A DNA stretch of 64,000 bases, taken from assembly GCF_014656055.1 (NCBI RefSeq), contig NZ_BNBR01000006.1, positions 1 through 64,000 of the forward strand. The letters run 5' to 3'. Every line of letters begins with the position of its first letter. Position 1 is the stretch's first letter. A model generated the notes under the pieces. It made no database searches, was not told where the DNA came from, and saw nothing but the letters and a program-made list of their open reading frames with translations. The stretch comes from Streptomyces griseosporeus. GTDB taxonomy: Bacteria; Actinomycetota; Actinomycetes; Streptomycetales; Streptomycetaceae. This document shows positions 9,175-17,335 of this stretch, piece after piece. A program made the position numbers and the translations under genes.

Positions 9175-9316
9175 GCCCGGCGCTGGTGCGGGCCGGGGGT
9201 GGGTGGCGCAGCCCGGCGCTACGGGGGTGCCGCTGCGCCCACCCTCCCCCAAGCTCTCGGCTTCGCTCGAGCAGGGGGGACCCCCATCGCCCCAGCGGCA
9301 CGACTGCCCGCAGCTA
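9175..9316 (+). repeat. Dispersed intergenic repeat A, copy 1 (interrupted by repeat B)
   Basis: Begins CCCGGCGCTGGTGCGGGCC and ends CGGCACGACTGCCCGCAGCT. The same sequence occurs at 19889-19990 and 24062-24164. In those copies a six-base CGTGCC-like stretch joins the two halves; here it is replaced by a 44-base repeat B. All copies lie just downstream of a gene on the + strand, in non-coding DNA. The internal CCGCTG/CAGCGG pairing makes the unit able to fold. Confidence 0.85.
9244..9287 (-). repeat. Repeat B, copy 1, nested inside repeat A
   Basis: On the minus strand it reads ATGGGGGTCCCCCCTGCTCG, then AGCGAAGCCGAGAGCTTGG and a run of G. The same unit occurs twice at 36137-36240. Its ends are complementary runs of C and G, so it can form a hairpin. 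It interrupts repeat A between CGCCCACC and GCCCCAGCGG. Confidence 0.85.
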
Positions 9317-9378
9317 GGCGGATGGACGGCTCCGCTGCTCGGTGGGAGAGCCGCCCACCCACAGACGAACCGCGAGGG

Positions 9379-10854
9379 CTACTGCAGGACCGACAGGTCC
9401 TCTTCCGCCTCCGGTACCGCCACCATCCCCCGGTCGTCCGGCAGTGTCTGGATCGTGAAGCCCGTGACGTCGGATCCCGTGACCGACAGCGTGCGCGCCG
9501 CGTATACCGGGCCGCCCGACACCGTTTCGACCGTCAGGGCGTACGTGCCCTTCACTCCGGCCAAGGACGGCAGCGTCACGTCCTGTGTGGTGCCCGACCT
9601 GAGCGTGTACGTCTGGGTCGCCGCGCCACCGCCCTCGCTCCCCGCGGAGACCGTCACCCTGACCTTCGCGGCCGCGCCGGGCGCCGTCAGGGACAGCGTC
9701 GTGCCCTTGGCGCTGTTGTGCGCGACCGTCGCCCGCGCGCCGACCGGCGCGGTCGCCGGGATGAACGCCGTCTCCTGCTTGGTGCCCTTGCCCCGCACCA
9801 CCCGCACCGCCGCCACGACCGGCACGGACTGCCCTGTCGGCGTCAGCACGAGCGACCCGGCTTCGCCGCGGGTGAGGTCCCCGAGGTCGACCGCGCTGGT
9901 CATACCGGCCTTGATGTGCAGCGTCTCGTTCCCGGCCGGCGTGATCGTGCCCGAGGACGACGCCAGCCGCACCTTCAGGTCCGCGTCGGCGTCGCCGGGC
10001 GTGAAGGCGACGAGCCGGACGGAGGTCGCGTCCTTGGGGATGCCGGGCAGGACGAGGCTGCCGGAGGGGTCCGTGGACGCGGCCAGCCAGTCACCGCCGA
10101 GCTTGTCGTCGAGGGCCTGCACCGCCGCGCCGAGCCGCCCGCTGCGGACGTTGACGTGCACGGTGACGGCGTCCTGCTTCTCCCCGGTGAGCGTGGACAG
10201 CAGGATCGGCTCGCTGGAGTGCGGCGGGACGGTGATGTCCTCCCCCGCGGTGGTCTGCAGCGCGCCGTCCTTGCCGTACAGCTCGACGTCGACGACGGCG
10301 GCGGAGTCGTCGGGGTTGGTCAGGTGGACGTAGTCCGTGCGGTCGGTGGCCGTGCTGGCGCCGGGGAACCAGAACTCGGTGTCCGCGGATTTGCAGTTGA
10401 CGCCCTGGAGGCCGCGTCCGGTGCCGGCGGCGACCTCGGTGGTCTCCTGGACGGTCCAGCCGGGCGCGTACTTCCCCTCCGCCGTGCCGATCAGCGCGGG
10501 CGCGTCGGCGCCGGAGACGTCGCCGGTGGCGGGCGTGCCGGGCGCCTTCGGGGTGAGTACGGGCTTGCGGGCCTTCTTGCCGCCCGCCGATTGACCGCCC
10601 GTGGCCCGTAGTTCGGCCTTGCCGCCGCTCTCCGCGCCCTGGGTGACGGGCGTGAAGGACGTGTACGTCGTCTCGGCGAGGTCGGAGCTGCTGGGCGCCG
10701 GGCAGAGCAGCGTCGTGCGTTCCACGGGCCGCCGGGCCGCTGCCGTGCCGCTGTCCGCGCCGGACGCGGCGTCCGGCGTGGTGAGCGCGGCGACCGAGGT
10801 GACGGCGGCGAGGGCGGCCGTACCGGCGATCAGGGACAGGGTGGTGCGGTTCAC
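9379..10854 (-). CDS. Exported DUF5719-like protein
   Basis: 491-residue protein from GTG 10854: NRTTLSLIAGTAALAAVTSVAALTTPDAASGA is a signal peptide or membrane anchor. The rest is a repeated beta-rich pattern (FWFPGAS, YVHLTNPDDSAAVVDVELYG, SVRLVAFTPGDADADLKVRL) with many Val/Thr strands and no catalytic signature, as in the actinobacterial DUF5719 family. The start overlaps the stop of the upstream glycosyltransferase gene as GTGA, so the two are translationally coupled and probably act together at the cell surface. The frame continues open far upstream in a composition-driven false extension, which is rejected. Function unknown. Confidence 0.82.
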   Translation of the reverse strand: MNRTTLSLIAGTAALAAVTSVAALTTPDAASGADSGTAAARRPVERTTLLCPAPSSSDLAETTYTSFTPVTQGAESGGKAELRATGGQSAGGKKARKPVLTPKAPGTPATGDVSGADAPALIGTAEGKYAPGWTVQETTEVAAGTGRGLQGVNCKSADTEFWFPGASTATDRTDYVHLTNPDDSAAVVDVELYGKDGALQTTAGEDITVPPHSSEPILLSTLTGEKQDAVTVHVNVRSGRLGAAVQALDDKLGGDWLAASTDPSGSLVLPGIPKDATSVRLVAFTPGDADADLKVRLASSSGTITPAGNETLHIKAGMTSAVDLGDLTRGEAGSLVLTPTGQSVPVVAAVRVVRGKGTKQETAFIPATAPVGARATVAHNSAKGTTLSLTAPGAAAKVRVTVSAGSEGGGAATQTYTLRSGTTQDVTLPSLAGVKGTYALTVETVSGGPVYAARTLSVTGSDVTGFTIQTLPDDRGMVAVPEAEEDLSVLQ

Positions 10855-13800
10855 TGCTGACTCCCGTCGGGGCGCTCGCTGCCGTTGCCGTGGGGGTGCG
10901 GCTGCGCAGGGTCGTACGCGGCCGTGGCGTCGTAGCCCTGGTCGTACGACGGCTCGGGCGAGGGGTCGTACGGCTGGCCGTACGCCGCCGGGTCGTATCC
11001 GGCCGTCGGCTGCCCGGTGCCGCCGTAGGCGTACGGGTCGTACTGACCGGCCTGGTACGGGTCGGCCTGGTAGCCCTGGTCGTAGGCGCCGCCTGCCGGG
11101 TACTGCCCGGTGCCCTGGTACTGCTCGTTGCCGTAGCCGCCGTACTGGGCGGCGCCCGCGGGACTCGGGGTGTCCCACTCGCCGTAGGACTGCTGCTGCG
11201 GGACGGCGGCGGGGGCGGCCTGCGGCGCGGGCGGTACGGCCTCGCCGTACTGACCGTCCTGGCCGTTCTGCCCCTCCTGCCCGGCGGCCTCCACCTCCGC
11301 CTCGGCCTCCGCCTGGGCGCGCAGGCGGCGGGCGCGGCGGCCCTCGCCGGCGACGGCCTGGGCCGGGACGGCCGGCTCCTCGGGCAGGTCGTCGTCGATG
11401 TCGCGGCGCCGGCCGGGCAGGGCCAGCACGACGAGGACGACGGCGAGGGCGCCCTGGGCCCACAGCCAGGCGGTGTGGCCGAACGGGTCGTCGTGGACGA
11501 CGTCGAGCGTGCCGCCGGAGGCGGGGAGCTTGAAGCCCTGGGCCCAGCCGTCGACCGTGGTGGGGGTCAGCGGCTTGCCGTCCAGCGTGGCGGTCCAGCC
11601 GTCGTCGGCGGCGTCGGCCAGCCGCAGGACGCGCCCGTCGGAACCGGCCGGGACGGTGGTGTGGATCTCCACGGGCCCGGCGGCGACCGGCTGCACCGCA
11701 CCGGCACCAGCAGCACCAGTAGCAGCACCAGCGGACGCGGTCCCGGACGCCGCCACGATCGTCGCCCGCGCGACCGGCCGGTCCACGCGCCACAGGGCGC
11801 TGCCGTGCTGCTCGCTGAGCCGCTTCAGGCCGGGCGTGGCGTCGAGGACGCGGGTGATCTCGCGGGGGGCGCCCTTGTGAACGAGGACGTAGCGGACGGC
11901 GAAGCCGCCGAGCTGGTCGGCCTGGTCGGCGCCGGAACCGGCGACGAGGTTGGCGACGATCTTGTCGAGCTGTGTGTTCCCGCCGTTCGCGGCGGCGAGT
12001 TCGGCGTCGCCGAGGCGGGCGCCGGAGCCGCGGACGAGCATGTAGCGCACGTGGGCCGCGGAGTCGCTGTCGAGGACGAGGGTGCGGGCCTGGTCGCGGT
12101 TGTTGCCGTCCTCGGCGACGAACGCGGGGACCTGCACGGGGTCGCGCCGCTCCAGCGGGCCGTCGGCGCCGGCGATCATCCACCCGGCGGCGACGAGGAG
12201 CGGGCCGGCGGCGGAGGCGAAGGCGATGAGCGCGGCGACCGGCTGGCGCCAGCCGAAGCTCTGCTCGGCGACACGCGCGCGTGCGCCGTCGGCGCCGAGG
12301 ACGGCGGCGGTCAGCAGGGCGAGGCCGTAGACGAGGGTGGCGGGGCCGGCCCAGGCGGAGCTGTTGGACAGCACGGCGAAGACGAGGCCGGCCAGGGCGG
12401 CGGCCCAGGCGGTGCGGATGCCGAGCTGCCGCTCGGTGCGCAGCAGGGCGGCGAGGGCGGCGAGCACGATGCCGATGAGCATCAGCCCGTCGACCGTGCC
12501 GGGCCCGCCGGGGCTGGCGCCGAGCAGGTCGAGCGCGGAGGCGGCGGAATCGCCGTACTCCAGGCCGGCCTCGGTGAAGAAGCCGAACGGCAGCAGCGTC
12601 AGCGACCAGGGGGCGAGGACCAGCAGGGGCGTGCCGAGCTGGGCCAGGAAGCGCAGGCCGTAGGCGGTGATGTCGGTGCGGCGCACGGCCAGCAGGCCGA
12701 GGCCGAGGACGAGCGCGATCGGCCAGACGATCGGCGTGAACGCGGTGGTGATCGTCAGCAGCAGCGCGTACGCCCAGGTGGCGCGCCAACTGCCGCGGGC
12801 GCCGGCGGCATGGGCGAGGCCGCTGGCGGCGATGCCCGCGCGGGCGATGAGCGGGAGCAGCACGGCGAGGACGGCGGTGCCGATGCGGCCGCCCGCCAGG
12901 GCGCCGGTGGCGGCGGGCAGGAAGGCGTAGGCGACGGCGGCCCAGGCGCGCAGCAGGCGGGAGGTGACGAGCGGGCGGGAGGCGAAGTACGCCGTGACGC
13001 CGGCCAGCGGCACCGAGCAGACCAGCAGGACGGTGACGGCGAGGCCCGTGGAGCCGAGCAGGGCGGAGGCCAGCAGGGCGACGATCGCCAGGTAGGGCGG
13101 GGCGGACGGGGTGCCGCCCGCGCCGACGGGGTGCCAGGCGTCGAGGTAGCGCGACCACAGGTCGGAGGCGTCGGCGGGCGCGGGCAGCAGGGCGCCGCCG
13201 GCGAGGGCGCCGCCGCCGAGGAGGTTGCGGCAGGCGACGAACGAGATGAGCAGCAGCACCAGGAAGAGCACCGGGCCGGGCTTGCGGGCGATGCGCTTGA
13301 GGCGGGCGAACTGCTCGATCTCCAGGAAGTCGGCGTCGTCGCCGCCGGGGCCGGACTCGATGCCGCCGCCGTGCCGTCCGGCGGAGGAGACCTCGGAGTC
13401 GGAGCCGCCGAGGACGTTGCCCGCGACCTGTTCGACGGTGGCGCGGACGGTGGCGCCGGGCGGCGGGAACAGCGGCCGCAGTTCGCTCTTGTCGACGGCG
13501 GGGCGGCCGCGCCGCCGGCGTCCGGCGATGATCCGCTCGGGCCGCAGCAGGGTGCCCATGAGGCCGCGGATCTCGTCGAGGGCCTGGCCGGGGACCTTGC
13601 CGACGAGGTAGGCGACGGTCCGCAGCAGCGTGCCGAGGACGAGGCGCAGCAGCACCCAGGGCAGCGCGGCCGTACGGGTGTTGACGAGGAGGGTGTAGAC
13701 GGCGCCCGCCTTGTCGACCTTGTGCGGGGAGGCGGTGGTGCGGCCGGCGCAGTCGACGGTGCGGCGCTCGCGGGAGGCGGCCTCGGCGTGCCGGACGACG

Positions 13801-14618
13801 GCGTCGGGGGCGATGAGGACGCGCAGGCCGGCGGCATTGACGCGCCAGCACAGGTCGACGTCGTCGCGCATGAGGGGCAGCCGGCGGTCGAAGCCGCCGA
13901 GCTGTTCGAAGACGTCTCGGCGGATCAGCATGCCGGCGGTGGACACCGACAGCACGGGCCGGATGTGGTCGTGCTGGCCCTGGTCCTGCTCGCGGCGGTC
14001 CAGTCCGGTCCAGCGGCGGCCGGAGTGGGCGATGGTGACGCCGACCTCCAGCAGCTGGCGGCGGTCGTACCAGCCGCGCAGTTTGGGGCCGACGACGGCG
14101 ACGTCGTCGCGGCCGAGTTCGAGTTCGCGGTCGACGACGCGCAGCAGCTCGGCGAGGGCGTCGGGTTCGGGGGCGCAGTCGTCGTGCAGCAGCCACAGCC
14201 ACTGGATGGGCTCGCCGTGCGGCAGCTCGGGCAGGTCGTAGGCGTCGTCGCGCCACGTGCGCGTGACGGGGTCCCAGCCGCTGGGCCGCTTCAGGTACGG
14301 CAGTTCCTCGGGGGTGAGGACGGGCGCGGCGCGGTTGGCCTCCTCGACGGCCTGGCCGAAGCCGGTGCGGCGGGCGAGGTGCAGGACGCGGTCGGCGCCG
14401 AGGGCGTCGGTGACCAGCTGGGCGGAGTGGTCGGCGCTGCCGGTGTCGGCGGCCACGGCGAACTGGACGGGCCGCTCCTGGCCGATCAGCCCGGTGAGCG
14501 CGTCGGGCAGCCAGCGGGCGCCGTCGTGGGAGACGAGGACCGCGGTCACCACATGACGCGGAAACTCTGGTGTGGCAGCGGCGTCTTGGCGGGCTGCCGT
14601 GTGGCTGTGCACGGACAT
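10851..14618 (-). CDS. Large membrane glycosyltransferase family 2 protein
   Basis: 1255 residues in three parts. Residues about 20-320 form a GT2 catalytic domain: VTAVLVSHDGARWLPDALTG, WLWLLHDDCAPEPDALAELL with the metal-binding DD, and LPLMRDDVDLCWRVNAAGLRV. Residues about 330-960 hold many hydrophobic segments, followed by an outside segment with ALWRVDRPVARATI and DDGWTATLDGKPLTP. After a last membrane segment (WAQGALAVVLVVLALPG) comes a Tyr/Gly/Gln-rich disordered tail of about 150 residues. It probably moves a sugar onto a lipid-linked or surface glycan. It is coupled by GTGA to the DUF5719-like gene and lies downstream of whiB in the same direction. The acceptor is unknown. Confidence 0.85.
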   Translation of the reverse strand: MSVHSHTAARQDAAATPEFPRHVVTAVLVSHDGARWLPDALTGLIGQERPVQFAVAADTGSADHSAQLVTDALGADRVLHLARRTGFGQAVEEANRAAPVLTPEELPYLKRPSGWDPVTRTWRDDAYDLPELPHGEPIQWLWLLHDDCAPEPDALAELLRVVDRELELGRDDVAVVGPKLRGWYDRRQLLEVGVTIAHSGRRWTGLDRREQDQGQHDHIRPVLSVSTAGMLIRRDVFEQLGGFDRRLPLMRDDVDLCWRVNAAGLRVLIAPDAVVRHAEAASRERRTVDCAGRTTASPHKVDKAGAVYTLLVNTRTAALPWVLLRLVLGTLLRTVAYLVGKVPGQALDEIRGLMGTLLRPERIIAGRRRRGRPAVDKSELRPLFPPPGATVRATVEQVAGNVLGGSDSEVSSAGRHGGGIESGPGGDDADFLEIEQFARLKRIARKPGPVLFLVLLLISFVACRNLLGGGALAGGALLPAPADASDLWSRYLDAWHPVGAGGTPSAPPYLAIVALLASALLGSTGLAVTVLLVCSVPLAGVTAYFASRPLVTSRLLRAWAAVAYAFLPAATGALAGGRIGTAVLAVLLPLIARAGIAASGLAHAAGARGSWRATWAYALLLTITTAFTPIVWPIALVLGLGLLAVRRTDITAYGLRFLAQLGTPLLVLAPWSLTLLPFGFFTEAGLEYGDSAASALDLLGASPGGPGTVDGLMLIGIVLAALAALLRTERQLGIRTAWAAALAGLVFAVLSNSSAWAGPATLVYGLALLTAAVLGADGARARVAEQSFGWRQPVAALIAFASAAGPLLVAAGWMIAGADGPLERRDPVQVPAFVAEDGNNRDQARTLVLDSDSAAHVRYMLVRGSGARLGDAELAAANGGNTQLDKIVANLVAGSGADQADQLGGFAVRYVLVHKGAPREITRVLDATPGLKRLSEQHGSALWRVDRPVARATIVAASGTASAGAATGAAGAGAVQPVAAGPVEIHTTVPAGSDGRVLRLADAADDGWTATLDGKPLTPTTVDGWAQGFKLPASGGTLDVVHDDPFGHTAWLWAQGALAVVLVVLALPGRRRDIDDDLPEEPAVPAQAVAGEGRRARRLRAQAEAEAEVEAAGQEGQNGQDGQYGEAVPPAPQAAPAAVPQQQSYGEWDTPSPAGAAQYGGYGNEQYQGTGQYPAGGAYDQGYQADPYQAGQYDPYAYGGTGQPTAGYDPAAYGQPYDPSPEPSYDQGYDATAAYDPAQPHPHGNGSERPDGSQQ

Positions 14619-14791
14619 CGAGGTACGGGCCCCGGTTCGGTGGACTGCGGTGGACGCCTGTGCCCGGTGGGGGCAGCGGGGCGTCTCGGACGAGCGACCA
14701 CACTATCGGCTGGCCATGACGACGGCCCGCCGCCTGTGGACAACCCACCCGCGACGGGCCGTTGTGTACGTGTGTGTGCCGTGCCGTCGGT

Positions 14792-15055
14792 TCAGACGGC
14801 GGCCTTCTTCAGCCGGCGGCGCTCCCGCTCGGACAGGCCGCCCCAGATGCCGAAGCGTTCGTCGTTGGCGAGGGCGTACTCGAGGCACTCCGAGCGGACC
14901 TCGCAGGCGAGGCAGACCTTCTTGGCCTCCCGGGTGGAGCCGCCCTTCTCGGGGAAGAAGGACTCGGGGTCGGTCTGGGCGCACAGCGCGCGCTCCTGCC
15001 AGCCGAGTTCCTCGTCCGCGTCGTCGACCAGCAGTTGCTGCACCAGCTCGGTCAT
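14792..15055 (-). CDS. whiB: WhiB, iron-sulfur transcription factor for sporulation septation
   Basis: 87-residue Wbl protein. The [4Fe-4S] ligands Cys25, Cys48, Cys51 and Cys57 are present (VCLACEVRSEC), with the GIWGG turn at 69-73 and a basic C-terminal tail RERRRLKKAA that contacts DNA. Length and sequence match the developmental WhiB of Streptomyces, which acts with WhiA to end aerial-hypha growth and start septation; the mycobacterial counterpart is WhmD/WhiB2. It is transcribed leftward, 173 bases before the glycosyltransferase gene, with a long structured upstream region. Identification is secure. Confidence 0.97.
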   Translation of the reverse strand: MTELVQQLLVDDADEELGWQERALCAQTDPESFFPEKGGSTREAKKVCLACEVRSECLEYALANDERFGIWGGLSERERRRLKKAAV

Positions 15056-15496
15056 GTGCGCCCCTCGTCTGTCTTTCGCGTCCCCGTGATGTAGCCGTTA
15101 CCGATTCCGGCTGAACGACACGAGTGAAATTACAAGTGTGCTGCTCCGGGCGAGTCAAGCCGAGATCTGCTATTGGGCCCCTTATTCACTCTGCGGAACC
15201 AAGGCCATGCGGAAAGTGTTCAAATCGCCATAAACCTTGACACAGCAGCAGGGTCCGGGAGGGCCTCCGGACCGTACAGAGCTCACCGGAACTCTGTACG
15301 GAGAAAGACGCCCGAGCGTTCGATCCCGTTCCGACACGCGCGCCGAAGCGAACCGGATCACAGTCGGATCACGGGATCGCAACGAGCCTTGCGCGCCCGG
15401 CATGTGCCGCATGTGTCCCGGTGAGCGCGTGAACAAACCTTTCACCTTGCAGATGCACCGGAAGAGGTGAAACCCGTCCCACATGCCGGGGTCGAG
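15056..15496. promoter_or_regulatory. Long upstream region of whiB
   Basis: About 440 bases between whiB (leftward) and the promoter of the cysteine dioxygenase unit (rightward). It holds GACAC at 15117-15121, 15239-15243 and near 15336 (GACAC is the core recognised by WhiA), a TTGACA at 15237-15242 with no matching -10, and two adjacent hairpins at 15252-15301. Multiple whiB promoters are known in S. coelicolor; none could be assigned by eye here. No protein gene is supported. Confidence 0.45.
15252..15301. other. Pair of adjacent hairpins upstream of whiB
   Basis: Stem 1 pairs GGTCCGG (15252-15258) with CCGGACC (15267-15273). Stem 2 pairs CCGTACAGAG (15272-15281) with CTCTGTACGG (15292-15301), ten perfect base pairs round a ten-base loop. 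They share two bases. The place, about 200 bases before the whiB start, fits a leader structure, an operator or an intergenic terminator; no U-tract follows on either strand. Confidence 0.5.
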
Positions 15497-15526
15497 TTGA
15501 CAGTGGAGGTGTGAACCGCTGTCCTT
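15497..15526 (+). promoter_or_regulatory. Candidate promoter for the cysteine leader ORF
   Basis: TTGACA at 15497-15502 is a perfect -35 box. Seventeen bases later the hexamer TGTCCT (15520-15525) is a poor but possible -10. Transcription would then begin close to 15532, right at the ATG of the leader ORF (15533), which has no ribosome site of its own. A leaderless start is therefore likely. Confidence 0.45.
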
Positions 15527-15532
15527 GTGGGC

Positions 15533-15628
15533 ATGCTCGCGAACTTGGCGCTCACCTCGACCCGCACCGCCGGGTCCCACGGTGCTGCCCGCGCTCGCTG
15601 TAGCTGTTGTTGCTGTTCCAGCTGTTGA
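15533..15628 (+). CDS. Poly-cysteine leader peptide (regulatory uORF)
   Basis: 31-codon ORF reading MLANLALTSTRTAGSHGAAR and ending in ARCSCCCCSSC followed by TGA. Six of its last nine residues are cysteine, including four in a row, which is not expected by chance in this high-GC DNA. It lies 161 bases before a cysteine dioxygenase gene. Poly-cysteine uORFs that sense cysteinyl-tRNA supply are known upstream of sulfur genes in mycobacteria, and short cysteine-containing leader peptides occur before sulfur genes in Streptomyces. The start ATG has no Shine-Dalgarno but sits where transcription from the TTGACA box should begin. A second overlapping frame from GTG 15511 also holds CPC and CC; the poly-Cys frame is preferred. 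Confidence 0.6.
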   Translation: MLANLALTSTRTAGSHGAARARCSCCCCSSC

Positions 15629-15789
15629 GCCGACCGCGCTCCGGCTGCCGCCGCGTCCACCTGTGACCGGCCGCTGTATCCCCTGCTCCGCACCCCGTGC
15701 GCCCAGCCCCTGAGGGCACGCCGCCCGCGACCCGGGCGGACGGTACAGCCACCCCCCACTTCCGCCCTTCCGCGAGGACCACCGCATCC

Positions 15790-16296
15790 ATGAACAGCGA
15801 CAGCGACCTCCAGATCGCCGGAGACATCCTCGAGGTGCCGCACCTGCTCCAGCCGCCGCGCGAGCACCCGGCCACCGTCGCCGAGTTCGCCGGCCTGGCC
15901 CGCTCCATCGCCGCCGACCGCTCCCAGTGGGCCCACCTCGTCCGCTACGACGCCACCACCCGCTGGTACCACCGGCTGCGCACCGGCCCCGGCTACGAGG
16001 TGTGGCTGCTGTCCTGGGTGCCCGGGCAGGGCAGCGGACGGCACGACCACGGCCGCTCCTCCGGCGTGCTGACCGTCCTGGACGGCACCCTGACCGAGCA
16101 CACCGGGCGCGGCACGCGCGCGCTGGCGGCCGGGACGCAGCGCGTGTTCGCGCCGGGCTATGTGCACGAGGTCGTCAACGACACGCTGGAGCCGGCGGTC
16201 AGCCTGCACGTGTACTTCCCCGGCCTGACCGAGATGCCGATGCACACGGCCCCCACCTGCGAGGCGCCGGCCGAGCCGCGCCCCGTGACGGCCTGA
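15790..16296 (+). CDS. Cysteine dioxygenase family protein
   Basis: 168-residue cupin enzyme from ATG 15790; the reading frame is open upstream but without conservation. The non-haem iron site is visible as HDHGRSSGVLTVLDGTLTE (two His plus flanking residues) and the later His in APGYVHEVVND. Cysteine dioxygenases oxidise cysteine to cysteine sulfinate with O2; the wider family also contains other thiol dioxygenases. Bacterial members generally lack the Cys-Tyr crosslink of mammalian enzymes. It is preceded by the poly-cysteine leader, which supports cysteine as substrate or signal, and followed 79 bases later by fbiA. A CCGCCCG/CGGGCGG hairpin near 15720 lies between leader and start. Confidence 0.88.
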   Translation: MNSDSDLQIAGDILEVPHLLQPPREHPATVAEFAGLARSIAADRSQWAHLVRYDATTRWYHRLRTGPGYEVWLLSWVPGQGSGRHDHGRSSGVLTVLDGTLTEHTGRGTRALAAGTQRVFAPGYVHEVVNDTLEPAVSLHVYFPGLTEMPMHTAPTCEAPAEPRPVTA

Positions 16297-16375
16297 GCAC
16301 TCCGCGGCGGCCGGACCGCCCCCGGACCGGCCGACTGGCCGACGCGATGTCAGACCGGCCTGCAAGACTGGCCGC

Positions 16376-17335
16376 ATGCGCATTGTGGTTCTGGCAGGCG
16401 GCATCGGCGGTGCCCGGTTCCTGCGCGGTCTGAAGCGGACCGTGCCGGACGCGGACATCACGGTCATCGGCAACACCGGCGACGACATCCACCTCTTCGG
16501 GCTGAAGGTCTGCCCGGACCTCGACACGGTGATGTACACGCTCGGCGGCGGCATCAACGAGGAGCAGGGCTGGGGGCGGGCCGACGAGACCTTCCACATG
16601 AAGGAGGAGCTCGCGGCGTACGGCGTGGGCCCTGAGTGGTTCGGGCTGGGCGACCGGGACTTCGCCACGCACATCGTGCGGACGCAGATGATCGGCGCGG
16701 GCTATCCGCTCAGCGCGGTCACCGAGGCGCTGTGCGACCGCTGGAAGCCGGGCGTGCGGCTGATCCCCATGACCGACGACCGGGTCGAGACCCATGTCGC
16801 GGTCGACCTGGACGGCGAACGCAAGGCGATCCACTTCCAGGAGTACTGGGTGAAGCTGCGGGCGTCGGTGCCCGCCCAGGCGGTCGTGCCGGTCGGCGCG
16901 GAGCAGGCCAAGCCGGCGCCCGGCGTGCTGGAGGCGATCGCCGAGGCGGACGTGATCCTCTTCCCGCCGTCCAACCCGGTGGTCTCCGTCGGCATGATCC
17001 TCGCCGTGCCCGGCATCCGCGAGGCGATCGCCGACGCCGGGGTGCCTGTGGTGGGCCTGTCCCCCATCGTCGGGGACGCGCCGGTGCGCGGCATGGCCGA
17101 CAAGGTCCTCGCGGCGGTCGGCGTGGAGGCCACGGCCGCGGCGGTGGCCGAGCACTACGGCTCGGGCCTGCTGGACGGCTGGCTCGTCGACACCGTGGAC
17201 GCCGGCGCGGTGGAGCGGGTGGAGGCGGCGGGCATCCGCTGCCGGGCCGTACCGCTGATGATGACGGACGTCGAGGCGACCGCGCGGATGGCACGGGAGG
17301 CGCTGGCACTGGCCGAGGAGGTACGGGGGGCATGA
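16376..17335 (+). CDS. fbiA: 2-phospho-L-lactate transferase (F420 biosynthesis)
   Basis: 319-residue CofD/FbiA protein. It opens with MRIVVLAGGIGGARFLRGL, the nucleotide-binding loop of the family, and continues with VIGNTGDDIHLFGLKVCPDLDTVMYTLGG. It joins the deazaflavin FO to the phospho-lactyl or phosphoenolpyruvyl guanosine donor, giving (dehydro-)F420-0. The stop overlaps the start of fbiB as ATGA, so the two are one translationally coupled unit; mycobacteria have the same pair. The donor-forming enzyme FbiD/CofC and FO synthase are not in this window. Confidence 0.96.
   Translation: MRIVVLAGGIGGARFLRGLKRTVPDADITVIGNTGDDIHLFGLKVCPDLDTVMYTLGGGINEEQGWGRADETFHMKEELAAYGVGPEWFGLGDRDFATHIVRTQMIGAGYPLSAVTEALCDRWKPGVRLIPMTDDRVETHVAVDLDGERKAIHFQEYWVKLRASVPAQAVVPVGAEQAKPAPGVLEAIAEADVILFPPSNPVVSVGMILAVPGIREAIADAGVPVVGLSPIVGDAPVRGMADKVLAAVGVEATAAAVAEHYGSGLLDGWLVDTVDAGAVERVEAAGIRCRAVPLMMTDVEATARMAREALALAEEVRGA

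Noticed and set aside
9379..14748. A single 1789-codon minus-strand protein
   Set aside because: Only the last 491 codons have protein-like composition; the rest is an Arg/Pro-rich shadow of the glycosyltransferase gene in another frame. The GTGA overlap at 10851-10854 shows the true boundary.
10890..15089. A 1399-codon open frame on the + strand opposite the glycosyltransferase and whiB genes
   Set aside because: Its translation is low-complexity Gly/Ala/Arg/Glu text caused by the G/C third-position bias of the minus-strand genes; no ribosome site or family match, while the opposite strand holds clear GT2 and WhiB proteins.
15056..15180. BldD box in the whiB promoter
   Set aside because: ACACGAGTGA near 15118 resembles the two halves but lacks the central base of the BldD consensus; no full match was found.
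15511..15600. Alternative cysteine leader from GTG 15511 containing CPC and CC
   Set aside because: GGAGGT abuts the GTG too closely and the frame has fewer cysteines than the overlapping frame that ends in CSCCCCSSC; kept only as a note in that feature.
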